NCBI GenBank assembly: GCA_054601695.1
Contig: BAAHQB010000219.1
Coordinates: forward strand, 248,001-312,000
DNA length: 64,000 nt
Reading direction: 5' to 3'
DNA from: Amorphochlora amoebiformis
Lineage: Eukaryota > Cercozoa > Chlorarachniophyceae
Shown: positions 1 to 13,824 of the stretch, one piece after another
Numbering within the stretch: the first letter of the stretch is position 1
Layout: every line of letters begins with the position of its first letter
The notes under the pieces: generated by a model
What the model was told of the DNA's origin: nothing
The model's database searches: none
The model's input: only the letters and a program-made list of their open reading frames with translations
Position numbers and translations under genes: made by a program

Positions 1-372
1 GAGGTCCGCCGTATATCAGATCCAGTCATCCGCTTCTTAAAGGGCAAACGATTGGTATCGAACTCTTTCTCCATATCCGACAGACGGAGTAGGAAAAAGG
101 CCTGGGAACTTATATTAGAGAAGAGCAAGAAGCTGGAACGAGCTTTCAAGGCTGCGAAATCGTACGGAATCGCGAGCGTTGGAGGGATCGATGAAAGGAG
201 CCTATCGCAACTCTGTATTTTATACTATTGTTGTTCCATGGCGGAAAGTATAAATTTCCCCCCTACTGAACACACATGGTTTTAATACATGCATATATAA
301 ATATATACATATGTTAATACACATACACATACACACACATTTATCAAACTACAAGCATATATTCACACACAA

Positions 373-438
<66 letters not shown>

Positions 439-445
439 GTATATG

Positions 446-479
<34 letters not shown>

Positions 480-557
480 CATATACACGTACATAAACAC
501 ACATATATATATACATAAACACACACACACATGTACATATACATACACATACCTTAT

Positions 558-604
<47 letters not shown>

Positions 605-1499
605 ATATATATCACCTCACTGATATCCATGTATCTTTGCCCTATTTTTCACGAACGACTCAGATGAACATCTAAAATATCTTAGGTGTGATCAAAAACG
701 GCATTATAGCGACATATTATTTGCACATGGAGTTCCTTAGAGATTCATCACCGTTCCCAATCTGGCTGAGCAAGTGTTTGGAATTCTCTCGACCGCTGGA
801 ACTTCTAGGAAACCTTTTGGAGAAGATGAAAAATTACGTCGTTGAAGACCTGCTTTGCCCTCCCAAGGTGAAGATTCTCCGTGATCAAATCGCTTCACGG
901 CCTCCCAGAACGCTCATCATCGTCTCAAACCAAGCTCTGCTTCCCGTATTGTATGTTCAGCTCGCGTTGCCGGATACAACAATTATACAAGATCATAATA
1001 CCGCTGCTGAAGAACTGAACCGCGTGGTGGAGACTTCCAAGAACCTGATAGCACATGAAGGCATCCTCGAGCACCCTTCGCTGGAATGGAAACTTGTATC
1101 GACAATCATCTTCTTCGAGTCCGACTTGGAGGCTTCGCCTACTGTGTACCTCCGAGATCGAATGAAGAGCATGTCAGTATGTCATCTCTCCATGGACATC
1201 TCCCCCAAGGAGAAAGAAAGATTAAAAGCAGTCCAAGAGCTATCGAATGTCACAGTGATACTATCGCGTGCTCCCCTCACACACGACCTCGGAATCCACT
1301 TGGAGGAGGCTGGTATTCGAATAATCAGACGAGATATGGAAGTAGAAGATCTCTGCATTGGTATCAGCGAGTGCATCGTCATTCGGAGTGTCGAAGAGTT
1401 ACGAAATGAAGAAGAGGTCGAGGGCTAGGGCTACTTTCCCGGTTTACGAGGACATGTTCATACGTTTACTCATTTATATTTACGTTATACTACATATAC

Positions 1500-1574
<75 letters not shown>

Positions 1575-1593
1575 GTAGGTCTAAATATATATG

Positions 1594-1636
<43 letters not shown>

Positions 1637-1668
1637 ACTACCGTCGCAGTTGCCCTAGCCTATGGTCA

Positions 1669-1719
<51 letters not shown>

Positions 1720-1769
1720 AGTATCTTTATATGTGTAATACATATACATAATATACGTATATAAGTCAT

Positions 1770-1821
<52 letters not shown>

Positions 1822-2356
1822 TTCAAGGTTAATACGGTAGCGTGAGTCCAGAGTCAAGTCAGCATTTCATGAAAAGCGATGCTCGTTTTGTCGTCCGAAA
1901 TCTCATTATTCTTAATCCACAGGGCTCAAGAAATGGGGTCAACCGTCTGATGGGTCAGCTTGCCAAGCTCGCTGTAAAATATCTCCACTGCACTCTCATT
2001 TTGAACAACGATGCTGAGCTTTCCCAAGACACTCTAAAGCTCGTCCACTTTCAATTGACTGCGTCTCTTCTGAACATTCCCACTAAGGTCACTTTGAGGA
2101 ATGCATTCGCTAGGGAAAATGTCAGTGATCTGGTCAAGAAAACGATTCTCGCTTCCGTCCAGTTCAGCAACGCGACGGCTGCTGACGATTGGTCCGCGTA
2201 CGAAGGGTTTCAAGCACGAAGAGCGGAGAAAGAAGTCTTCCTAACATCCTTTCCTCCTATCAGCATATTTTGTGCGCAGTTCATCCTGTACTCTAAGCAT
2301 CTAAAGGTTTACACAAATACTCATGCACACAAAATTCAGTCATATGTATAAATATA

Positions 2357-2401
<45 letters not shown>

Positions 2402-2428
2402 GTTTGTCTATAGCTGTATGTATATGTT

Positions 2429-2467
<39 letters not shown>

Positions 2468-2498
2468 TACACGTTTGTCTATAGCTGTATGTACATAT

Positions 2499-2541
<43 letters not shown>

Positions 2542-2724
2542 ATGTATATAATATAATATAATATATATATGTAAATAAAGAAATTTAGCAGAATATTATA
2601 TATATATATATATAAAATATATATATACATGTTATAAATTGTATATATATATATATATGTATACGTAAATGTATAATATACATACGCATAATATATATAG
2701 ATATATTGTACATGTATATATATG

Positions 2725-2771
<47 letters not shown>

Positions 2772-2895
2772 GTACATTATATATATATATATTATATATG
2801 TATGTATATATATATATATATCATGTTTAATTATATATTCAATGATATATAAATATAAATATGTATTTATTATATATATGTATATATATATGCTG

Positions 2896-2937
<42 letters not shown>

Positions 2938-2947
2938 AATGTGAATA

Positions 2948-2984
<37 letters not shown>

Positions 2985-2994
2985 CATATATACG

Positions 2995-3025
<31 letters not shown>

Positions 3026-3038
3026 ATATATGTATATA

Positions 3039-3079
<41 letters not shown>

Positions 3080-3151
3080 AATGTTTTTGCATGTGAAGAC
3101 GTAATATACATCTGAAATGTTCTAATGTATACTCTATATTCAAATAATAAT

Positions 3152-3186
<35 letters not shown>

Positions 3187-3887
3187 TATTTAGAATTTTT
3201 GGTACATATGTATGCATATGTGAGTATTCCGTGTGAATTGCCCAGAACATATTACTTAGGTGCGCGACTTGCTTGTTGCCAGCAGGGACAGGCTCCGCGA
3301 GTTGCTTCCAGAGCTACCTCAGGGCAGTCTGGACTTAATTTTCCACTTCACGCACAAAGTATTCGGGGACTACTTGTTGAGCCCGACTAGCAGAGGGCAG
3401 GAGTGTGATCCTCGGAAGGTGAATCCATACAATATCATACACTAGATTACATTAACCTCACTGACATCCACAGAAGGAGATTCAAGCGAGAGAGCAAAAA
3501 CAACCACAGAACGGCGCGAGGCAACAGAACAGCGCGAGGCAACAGAACAGCGCTAGGCACGGCGCGAGGCAGCAGAACGGCGTGAGCCAGGAGAACGGTG
3601 CAAGGCAGCAGAACGGCGCAAGGCAGCAGCCCAGGCTATTCATCACTGCGCGTCGATTTCACAAGGAGGACGTTAACTTGAGGAACGCACAACCCACGAT
3701 GACAACGAAAAATCTTTTGGAGGGATTGGCAAAACTGAACCTAAGATATCCTGCACACCGCAGGAGCCAGGAAAATGATACCAAAAAATTGTATGAGAGT
3801 TTTCAATCAAATTTTCGAAAACGACGGAAAAACGGACCCAGATGCAGAAGGCCTCGTGTCGGTACCTCCAGGATAAGCTATCGATAG
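1..3887 (+). CDS. SHOC1/ZIP2-like meiotic XPF-family protein, 3' part of gene
   Basis: Five exons join in one frame: 1-214 (open at the window edge), 686-1416, about 1863-2306, 3260-3418 and 3474-3887, giving 653 residues to the TAG. Borders are GT/AG and codon phase matches at every junction. The second exon alternates strand and helix like an XPF-nuclease fold ([19 protein letters not shown], then [18 protein letters not shown]). The third and fourth exons carry a helix-hairpin-helix-like end, [10 protein letters not shown] followed by [12 protein letters not shown], which resembles the C-terminal region of animal SHOC1. In that family the protein acts with a SPO16/ERCC1-like partner on crossover intermediates in meiosis and usually lacks nuclease activity. 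No ERKxxxD nuclease motif is visible here, in line with this. The last exon adds a tail with NGARQQ repeats. The family call rests on remembered motif similarity. The start of the third exon could also be 1854. Confidence 0.6.
215..685 (+). other. Intron with (TA)n/(CA)n
   Basis: This is intron 1 of the SHOC1-like gene. Removing it joins a T at 214 to GT at 686 and restores a Cys codon. It is mostly TA and CA dinucleotides, which create false open frames rich in Tyr, Ile and His. Confidence 0.75.
2307..3259 (+). other. Large (TA)n intron with a duplicated 35-base word
   Basis: This 953-base intron of the SHOC1-like gene is nearly all TA-type repeat. The word GTTTGTCTATAGCTGTATGT occurs twice (near 2402 and 2470), showing a local duplication that carried TA tracts with it. 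Confidence 0.7.
3507..3635 (+). repeat. 18-bp coding minisatellite (NGARQQ repeats)
   Basis: About six to seven imperfect 18-base units of the type AACGGCGCGAGGCAACAG lie in the last exon of the SHOC1-like gene and encode [12 protein letters not shown]. One unit is shortened (NSARH). All changes keep the reading frame. Confidence 0.85.
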
Positions 3888-4426
3888 CATGTGCGTGAAT
3901 ACTGAGCCCAACTTGTAATTTTCGATCAATGTGTGTCGTCCCATGTATTGTTGTTCATTCTCGAATGGTTGGTTATAGAGTATCTGACGCTAGTCTAGTA
4001 GTGAATTTTAATGTCTAGAATGTATCGAGATTATCTAGTTACCACTGGGCCCAAACTTACGTATATCTAGATATATCCATCTCTACTGGTAGTGATATGA
4101 TATACATAGTGATGATGTCTAGGATGTGTCTAGAAAATATAATTAGATTCCACATGCAGTATCGTGATGCGCAGTCCGACATCATTCAGATTAGATCGGA
4201 CAATTGATTTCTTTGCTAGATATCGCTACCAGACTAGTTAAAAATTATATATGCAAGCTAGGCAAGTCTATGGATGTTGTATAAGGGTTTTAATCGACTG
4301 TTAATGTACAAGAGTAATATATATGTACTGAACAGCACCACTAGTACTAAGTTTGAGCCTAGGAGTATTAACGAGTCTATTAACTTAGTACGTCGATAAC
4401 TGCTCCTGCTTGCATATTCGAGACAG
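3888..4426. other. Convergent intergenic region, CTAG-rich
   Basis: This lies between the SHOC1-like stop and the stop of the minus-strand C2 gene. I see no coding frame. CTAG words are frequent (TCTAGA, ACTAGT, GCTAGG and CCTAGG variants, more than ten). It presumably holds both 3' UTRs and polyadenylation sites. Confidence 0.6.
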
Positions 4427-4743
4427 TTAGTACCCGTTTGAAGACGTCAGAAATAGCTCGATCTGCAAACGTAAATCTCGATTTAAGTCGGTAAATGAAT
4501 GTGATTTGTATGCAGAATTTGTTACCCACCTGGAAATTGGACTCGATCTGAGACAAAAAGTGTTCACTTTTTGAATCCACCGTCTTTACCCGAAGCAAGG
4601 TGCACTCCTCATTGTATTCAGCCTATAGTATAAAGGCAGTACTGTTATCAGCCATAGCCTATTGACCCGCCCTAGCATAAGTATCTAGACGGCAACTTTT
4701 TGCGAAAATGTACATATCTAAATATATATATTTATATACATAA

Positions 4744-4804
<61 letters not shown>

Positions 4805-4993
4805 CGCTTGTCAGTCGTGTGTGTAAATCAATGAATGGATTTACGTTTAGAGTTTTCCTCACCTCGACACACGAAGTGTGAAAACAGAAGGAGAAAAGAG
4901 GAATGCCTTGCTTGCCCGACTTGATTTTGGTGTTGAAAAATTGCAAGTTGATATCTCCTTTGAGATAGACGCAACAAGGGGTCTCGAGAACTC
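4427..4993 (-). CDS. PTEN-type C2 domain protein, C-terminal exons
   Basis: Three minus-strand exons join in phase: 4993-4863, 4622-4530 and 4462-4427 (TAA at 4427-4429). The first gives CVYLKGDINLQFF and IPLFSFCFHTSC. This matches the strand pattern of the PTEN/TPTE/tensin C2 domain, where a GDI/GDV-x-FF stretch is followed by a F-F-W/F-x-x-T-S strand. The last two exons close the domain with SNFQ joined to IELFL, like the final F-x-V-E-L-F strand of PTEN-family C2 domains. The intron 4529-4463 is 67 bases; the 240-base intron before it contains (TA)n. A C2 domain of this class binds membranes next to a lipid or protein phosphatase domain. I did not find the phosphatase signature (HCxxGxxRT) upstream, so it may lie in unrecognised exons or be absent. 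Upstream exons are uncertain. Confidence 0.55.
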
Positions 4994-5059
4994 CTGGTTT
5001 TGTCGTATTAGGTAAGTTACACTCATATCTGTATGTAATCATGTGTATACATATGCATA

Positions 5060-5094
<35 letters not shown>

Positions 5095-5589
5095 ATATGT
5101 ATATATACATATATAATATTATATATATATATATATATACATATATATAGAGGTGTGCTCCATCTATACTCTCTTGTATCTGCCATAAGATACGTCCAAC
5201 ACAAGCAAAACCCAAACCGACTACAACCAACAGCCTATGGAACTATATATTTACATGTAACCTTTTTTCCTATCCCCTCTGGAAGCACGAATGTCTTCTG
5301 TGGTCGCCAGGTGGTCGTATAATATTTCTCCAGGGCCAATCACCTTTATGTGCATATATATTTCACCTTAGTTATAATATATAATACAGTATAATATATA
5401 ATACAGTATATATATATATGTATATATGTATATATATATGTATATATATGTTTACATATATTTATATACATATATATATATATATCTATATATATATATA
5501 TATATATATATGTACATATATACAATACAACGAAATTTGCATTATCTGAACATAAATATATTAAATATATGTATGCATAATATATACGT

Positions 5590-5654
<65 letters not shown>

Positions 5655-5702
5655 CAATAAAATATGCGTTATCTCGAACATAAATACATATAAGACGTAA
5701 GC

Positions 5703-5823
<121 letters not shown>

Positions 5824-5833
5824 TATATATATG

Positions 5834-5878
<45 letters not shown>

Positions 5879-5898
5879 TATATATAAAGAAATGTTAC

Positions 5899-5969
5899 GT
5901 TGAAAGTGAAGTCACGCAAAGTAGAAGGGGCATTTGATATGCGGACATATCTTAAACACCACCGGAATC
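5899..5969 (-). CDS. Possible upstream exon of the C2 gene
   Basis: The minus strand reads [20 protein letters not shown] between a TTGTTTTAG acceptor and a GTAACA donor. The plus strand also has an open frame here that ends in TGA at 6027-6029 (reading [18 protein letters not shown]), so strand is not settled. Minus is favoured only because the nearby C2 exons are on minus. Confidence 0.25.
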
Positions 5970-6066
5970 CTAAAACAAATATCATATTTCAGACCAAGAG
6001 ATTAGATGTGGACAACTGCCTCGGTATCAACAACTGATATACATATATATATACATATATATATTC

Positions 6067-6098
<32 letters not shown>

Positions 6099-6212
6099 GT
6101 AAATATATATAAATATATATAGATTTATATTAGATATAGGTATATATATATATATATATATCTATAAAAATATATAAGATGTATCTGTAACAAAAATAAG
6201 AAATATCGTATA

Positions 6213-6248
<36 letters not shown>

Positions 6249-6408
6249 CATATGGTCGCACAAGTAATATTCGGCAGGTATGGAACCTGTCCAACAAAAA
6301 GAGTTCATTTGGTAGCCTCCCTTCCGCCTATTCTGCACAAGATCTTCCACATATCTATATAAACAAATAAAAATACGAAGATATATATACATACATATAT
6401 ATATATAT

Positions 6409-6467
<59 letters not shown>

Positions 6468-6501
6468 TTATATTTGTATATCTGCATATAGAAGACCGTA
6501 C

Positions 6502-6572
6502 CTAACGTATCGGATCTGGGAAGCAGATAGCTTCGAGTGATTCTTTCCGTTTTTACTTTCAAGATAAGCAAC
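6502..6572 (-). CDS. Exon-like island (unrecognised)
   Basis: The minus strand reads [19 protein letters not shown] between an ATTAG acceptor and a GTACGG donor. It joins in phase to a second candidate starting after TTGTTGGACAG near 6286 (SIPAEYYLCDHM). It could belong to the 5' part of the C2 gene. No family recognised. Confidence 0.3.
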
Positions 6573-6642
6573 CTAATGATACATCGAAAATCGTATAATA
6601 AATATATACAGATATTATTATATATTATGTATCTAATATATA

Positions 6643-6673
<31 letters not shown>

Positions 6674-6705
6674 CTAAAGCAGAAATATACACCTATCATA
6701 AATAT

Positions 6706-7100
<395 letters not shown>

Positions 7101-7426
7101 TGTTGCCTCTTTTCTCTCTGTCCCTCACTTCTTCTCCAACACCAGATCCTCTCTCCTCTCTAACTTCTCCCTCCCTTCTCTATTCTCTCTCTCTCTCACA
7201 CAAGGGTAGCGGCAACCTGTTCCCATCTCTCTTCTCTCTTTCCTCCCTTTTATTTTGTCTACTCTGTCTCCATCTCTCTCTCTGTCTCGTTTCCCTACCC
7301 TATCTCTCTGTCTTTTTGCTCCTCTCTGTCTCTCTGCTATTTTCTGTCTAAGTCTCTCTCTATCTCTCGTCTCTCTCCTTTCATAATATTCACTGAATTA
7401 CTGAACTCTACTAACATATATACACA

Positions 7427-7467
<41 letters not shown>

Positions 7468-7490
7468 TACATATATATATATATACTATA

Positions 7491-7536
<46 letters not shown>

Positions 7537-7589
7537 CATAAATACATTATATGTAAATATGTATACATCGACATAGCACACTCACAGAC

Positions 7590-7662
7590 ATGCATGATAC
7601 AATAAATTCCCGTACACCAACCGCATTGGAAGCTGAGCTGCACTGCCGTGAAATGACGAGGT
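7590..7662. other. Non-repetitive island, strand unclear
   Basis: Plus reads NSRTPTALEAELHCREMT between CTCACAG and GAGGTAACC. Minus has an acceptor (CATAGCAG) and a donor (GGTGTAC) in the same island. An exon is likely but the strand cannot be decided by eye. Confidence 0.3.
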
Positions 7663-7854
7663 AACCTGCTATGAAGCAATCTGCCCATCTCTGAGATTCG
7701 AGGTTTAGGCTAGTATTAGAGCGAGAAGGGTCAATTTATTTCTGATCATGCAAAGTGTGGTTATGGTGATATTTCGAAACCGTATATACACACACGTACA
7801 TGTATATGTTATATATATATATTTGTATAAATATACGTATTTGTACACACAGAC

Positions 7855-7885
<31 letters not shown>

Positions 7886-7908
7886 TACATATATATATAT
7901 ATGTATAT

Positions 7909-7962
<54 letters not shown>

Positions 7963-7996
7963 CATATATGTATATATATATATATATGTATATAGT

Positions 7997-8098
<102 letters not shown>

Positions 8099-8431
8099 GT
8101 GTGTGTATATATATATATATATTTATATGTGTTTGTATACATCATATATATGCATATGTGTGTGCATACAATATAATAAATATCATATATGTAAAAAGTT
8201 CAAATCCAGATTCGCTAAGGTTAGAAATTGATTATTTGCCTTCGAAGTGTCGCAGATAAGAGTCACCTTTCCACCGTTCTAGATATATTACATATATATA
8301 TATGTGTATTATATATATAAATACATATATATATATATGTACATATATATATATATATATGGATATGTATATATATATATATATATATAAATGTTTTACA
8401 TATACATATAAATATGCATACACACACACAG

Positions 8432-8514
<83 letters not shown>

Positions 8515-8574
8515 GTGAAGTGTATACATATATATACATATATGTATATATGATATATATATATATATATATAT

Positions 8575-8605
<31 letters not shown>

Positions 8606-8805
8606 CCATTCCCCCTTACTGCTCAATGACCTGTATATGTTGATGAGCGTTCCAACTAAAGGTTGCTAATTGCTGAAAAGTGGGTATCCTGACAGATAGA
8701 TGTGATATGTATGTATGCATGTGCATGGATAAGCATGTATGTATGTATGTATGTCAATTTCACAATATATATAAATATATATGTATATATGTCACATAAT
8801 ATAAT

Positions 8806-8850
<45 letters not shown>

Positions 8851-8856
8851 GTATAT

Positions 8857-8902
<46 letters not shown>

Positions 8903-8925
8903 GTATTTATATACTATATATATAA

Positions 8926-8973
<48 letters not shown>

Positions 8974-9149
8974 ATGTATATATGTATATTTAAATAATAT
9001 ATATATATATATATGTGTGTATCACGTAAAATGCACATGGTTTTGACGTATTGTAACGCGTTACCCATAACTTCAAGTGCTATATAGACAATAACATGTG
9101 ACACATATATACAAAAATGAATTTATAAATAAATATGTTTTTTTATTAA

Positions 9150-9188
<39 letters not shown>

Positions 9189-9297
9189 TTGTATACACAT
9201 ACATATACCTCTATATATAGGTGAACCCTACAGAACTCTCATCCTAACATAACGTTACCTTACTCATGAGAGTCTAATTATAAGCCCTATCCCTGAT

Positions 9298-9390
9298 CGT
9301 AACCCTAACCCACCCCCTAACCTAACCCTAACCCTAACCCTAATCCTAATCCTATCTATCCCTAACCCTAACCCTACCTAACCCCGAGGT
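9298..9390. repeat. Interstitial telomere-type repeat, CCCTAA on plus
   Basis: Degenerate CCCTAA units with a short perfect core (9324-9345) lie between TA tracts. The flanking sequence is ordinary, so this is not a chromosome end. Confidence 0.85.
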
Positions 9391-9423
9391 TGTGGTAAGG
9401 GATACATGTGTGTATATAAATAC

Positions 9424-9474
<51 letters not shown>

Positions 9475-9632
9475 TATATATGTAACCCGTATTCCTCTTA
9501 GTTTAGAGACAATCCTACATTCCTACATGTGCACACACATAATATATATATATATATATATAGTATATAATATACATTATGTATATGTGTATGTATGTAA
9601 ATACCAGGGTATATACACACACAGACTTATAT

Positions 9633-9669
<37 letters not shown>

Positions 9670-9707
9670 ATATATATATATTTATACGATATATATATAT
9701 GTGTATA

Positions 9708-9747
<40 letters not shown>

Positions 9748-9985
9748 GTGTACATATACACACACTATATATATATATGTATATATATATTGTATATGTA
9801 TATATATATATATATACATATATAAAAATATATATACATATATAAATTATATATGTATATATATATCTATATATATATATATATACATGTATATATTTAT
9901 ATGTACATTTTTTTTAAGCATACCCGTGTTCTGTAAATGTTATAGGCAGCCGATGAATGCTAAGCTTTGATGGTATCTCTGTTAC

Positions 9986-10017
9986 CGAAGGGACTAGCCC
10001 GTAGATCCGATATTTCT
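9986..10017 (-). CDS. Candidate 32-nt micro-exon
   Basis: On the minus strand a pyrimidine-rich acceptor (TTTTTTCCCTCGGTTAG) precedes an open stretch reading EISDLRASPF and a GTAACA donor. The parent gene is unknown and may be the kinase-like exon set at 10.9-13.7 kb. Confidence 0.3.
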
Positions 10018-10151
10018 CTAACCGAGGGAAAAAACCACAAATATTCGAATATTTTTGGGGTTAACATATGCATATATATACACACACATATAAATAAATA
10101 AATATATATATATATGTATGTATAATTATGCATACATACTATATATATTTG

Positions 10152-10197
<46 letters not shown>

Positions 10198-10525
10198 TTA
10201 TATATATATATATAAATACACTTCACACACACAAACATTCACACAAACCTGGCACACACGTATATATATATATATATATATATGATATGTGACCAAACGA
10301 TAAAAAATGGTACCATCTCCCGCCCTGAGGCCGTGTACCTTCGCCCAGTCACAGGGAGTTTCTCTATTGGGTAAGGGTTATGGTTGGTGGGGTGAATTAT
10401 TATTCCAAGGGATATACATGATATATATATATATATATATATATAGTATACTTATATAATATATATTTTATACATATATATATATTATTTATACATACAT
10501 ATGTATATATATATATACGTATATT

Positions 10526-10560
<35 letters not shown>

Positions 10561-10597
10561 ATAAGTATATATATATATATATATATATATAATTCAA

Positions 10598-10634
<37 letters not shown>

Positions 10635-10640
10635 ATAATT

Positions 10641-10689
<49 letters not shown>

Positions 10690-10908
10690 CATATATAATA
10701 TGTATTATTTGTGCATTTGTTCGTGTAGTACTTCCTGAACCTTTTGAATACATAACATATATGTATATATATATATATATGTATATTACATATGTATATA
10801 TATATATATTACATATATACATATATATTACATGTATATGTATGTATATATATATTTAATATTTGTATGCATGCATATTGTGTATGTATATATATATATA
10901 TATATATG

Positions 10909-10951
<43 letters not shown>

Positions 10952-10981
10952 TGTGTATGCACACATGGGTTTGTACCGGGA

Positions 10982-11003
10982 AGTCCATGATATAACCTCT
11001 AAA
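10982..11003 (-). CDS. Candidate micro-exon, GYIMDFP (NMP-kinase-like)
   Basis: On minus, GACTTTTTAG is followed by 22 bases encoding GYIMDFP and a GTACAA donor. Adenylate kinases have G-[WYF]-[IVL]-[LM]-D-G-[FY]-P at this place; here the second Gly is missing. Taken alone this is weak. It gains weight from the exon at 13578-13658. Confidence 0.25.
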
Positions 11004-11203
11004 AAGTCGCACATATTTTGTAACTTAAACGGGCTCTTCACTTTCGCTGTGTATATGTGTGTGCGCGTAAGCATTGGGATATGTGTATTATTTTATATGC
11101 AGTTTCGCATCTACATAGGTGTGCGTATAACACACATATACACACACATACACACACACATGTGTGTGTGTTTTTAAATGTGTATATTTGTATATGTATG
11201 TAC

Positions 11204-11254
<51 letters not shown>

Positions 11255-11297
11255 TGTAATATGACGCATGATGTACCTATATATGTGTATAATATAT

Positions 11298-11339
<42 letters not shown>

Positions 11340-11445
11340 TAAAAATATAAAGTATGTAAAAAGATATCTTTGTATACATATGTCTCTACACACACACAGA
11401 CACACACACATATATATGTGTGTATATATGTATATACATACATAT

Positions 11446-11494
<49 letters not shown>

Positions 11495-11559
11495 CATATA
11501 CATACATATAATGTCCGTGTCATATTTATCATACCCTGGGGCGAGACCTTCTCGCCTCT

Positions 11560-11825
11560 CATCACCCCTATTAGGATTTAGGTTAGGATTAGGTAAACAT
11601 GACATTACGGTTGGGGTACGGCTGGGGTTTAGTCAGGTATAGGGCCAGGGTTAGTATAGGGCTAGGGTTAGGGTTAGGGATAGAGCTAGGGTGAGGAATA
11701 GAGTTAGGGTTAGGGTTAGGGTCAGATTATGCAAGGTAGGGTTCGGGTAGGGTTAGTCAGATTAGGTCAGCATTAGGGTTAGGTTAGGGTTAGGCTAGGG
11801 TTAGGGTAAGAGGTTAGGATTACGA
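11560..11825. repeat. Interstitial telomere-type repeat, TTAGGG on plus
   Basis: About 260 bases of TTAGGG, TAGGGT and diverged variants. Its orientation is opposite to the arrays at 9.3, 51.9 and 61.5-62.9 kb, which argues for insertion or rearrangement rather than decay of one terminal array. Confidence 0.85.
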
Positions 11826-11827
11826 AT

Positions 11828-11899
11828 ATCGAAGACAGGAGCTTCATCTTCATCCTCTATGGTTATTGTGCCCATAGAAGCGTGCATTTCATATCTGGT
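11828..11899 (-). CDS. Exon-like island with acidic stretch
   Basis: The minus strand reads [20 protein letters not shown] and then FDI, between a TATACCAG acceptor and a GTAATC donor. It directly abuts telomere-type repeats. Possible linker exon of the gene at 13.6 kb; phase to neighbours is not resolved. Confidence 0.35.
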
Positions 11900-12014
11900 A
11901 TATAGTTGTGTATGTATATATATGTATGTTCTTATTGATATGCTTTGTACGCGTAAGTATTTGTATATGTAAATATATTCTACACATATATATCTATATA
12001 TATAGTATATATTT

Positions 12015-12090
<76 letters not shown>

Positions 12091-12177
12091 CAATGTCTAG
12101 ATATAACTATGTGTATGTTATCAAGTACAGACATAAATCCATCGTCATATATTTTCTACTTTCCATATACGAATATA

Positions 12178-12272
<95 letters not shown>

Positions 12273-12703
12273 CCGCTGGCCAGAATAGGCCTGATCAATA
12301 AGCTTTGTTGACACGTTTACTGCAACCTATGTTAGGGTCATACTTAGGATTATAGTTAGGTTTATAAGCTGATAACGAGAATTAAAGTTAGATTTACTGG
12401 TTGACATAGAGATTACTTGAAAAGTGTCACAAGTTCAATATGATCTATATCTATATCTTATATGTATATACACATATAATATCTATATCTTATATATTTA
12501 TATGTATATATATATATTATATAAATTATAAAATATGGCTGTTTGTGCACATTTACATGTATATATTTTCACATGTAGTGTAATGATATGTATAAATACA
12601 AATACGGAAACTTAAATTCATGTATATATCTATACAGGAACATATTTACATGTATACATAAATACATACATACATAGATAGATAAATAATTACATTCATA
12701 CAT

Positions 12704-12748
<45 letters not shown>

Positions 12749-12922
12749 TGTACATATATAATATATTATATATTAGTTTGACTTTGTCCATATCCACTTT
12801 TTCGTGCAGGGATACCGACATCATCAATCGTCCTGCTGGGGAAAGACTTGGACCGATCACCTAATTAAATACGTCAATGTATACATACATACATACATGT
12901 ATATACATGAATATAAATTTAA

Positions 12923-12981
<59 letters not shown>

Positions 12982-13065
12982 TACATCAATGTATACATAC
13001 ATACATACATGTATATACGTATATAATTTAAATATTAATATAAATATATATATAAATATATATAC

Positions 13066-13096
<31 letters not shown>

Positions 13097-13400
13097 TATA
13101 TATATGTATGTATATGTGTGTATGTGTATATTTGTACTACATATGAAAAAATAAATATATATACAAACACACAAACAGATGCATACACATACATATATAT
13201 ATATACATACATATATATATACATATACTATACATACATGTGTATGCATATGCGCGTGGGTATATGAATATACAAACATACACAATTACACACACACACA
13301 CATCTATATATATATACACATATATATATGCGCGTGTGTATATGCACATCCAAACATACACAATTACACACACACAATTACACACACACACACACACACT

Positions 13401-13431
<31 letters not shown>

Positions 13432-13507
13432 TAATATATATAGATATATATATTTATGTATATATATATATATGTATATATAATATATATATATATATAT
13501 TTATTTA

Positions 13508-13561
<54 letters not shown>

Positions 13562-13577
13562 CATATATATATGAAAT

Positions 13578-13658
13578 ACCTCATACCAATCTGCTACAGC
13601 CTTATGGCCTCTCGAAGACATACGCCTGACAATGTCCTCAAGATGAATATGAACCATG
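13578..13658 (-). CDS. Exon, possibly nucleoside-monophosphate-kinase-like
   Basis: Between a TATGTAG acceptor and a GTATTT donor the minus strand encodes 27 residues: MVHIHLEDIVRRMSSRGHK, then AVADWYE. The pattern resembles the HISTGDLLR-x-x-x-x-x-x-G step of adenylate kinases, with LED replacing TGD. Order on the minus strand (this exon, a possible VIGPSLSPAGRLMMS exon near 12867-12823, then GYIMDFP at 11003) follows kinase order. I found no P-loop upstream, so this could be a coincidence of short motifs. Confidence 0.35.
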
Positions 13659-13725
13659 CCCTACATATATATATATATGTATATTGTACATACTATTATA
13701 CATACATACATATGAATATGTTATA

Positions 13726-13824
<99 letters not shown>

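Noticed and set aside
311-675. Several long Tyr/Ile-rich open frames on both strands (and hundreds like them)
   Set aside because: They are translations of (TA)n, (CA)n and (TG)n. They overlap on both strands in several frames and show no conserved composition.
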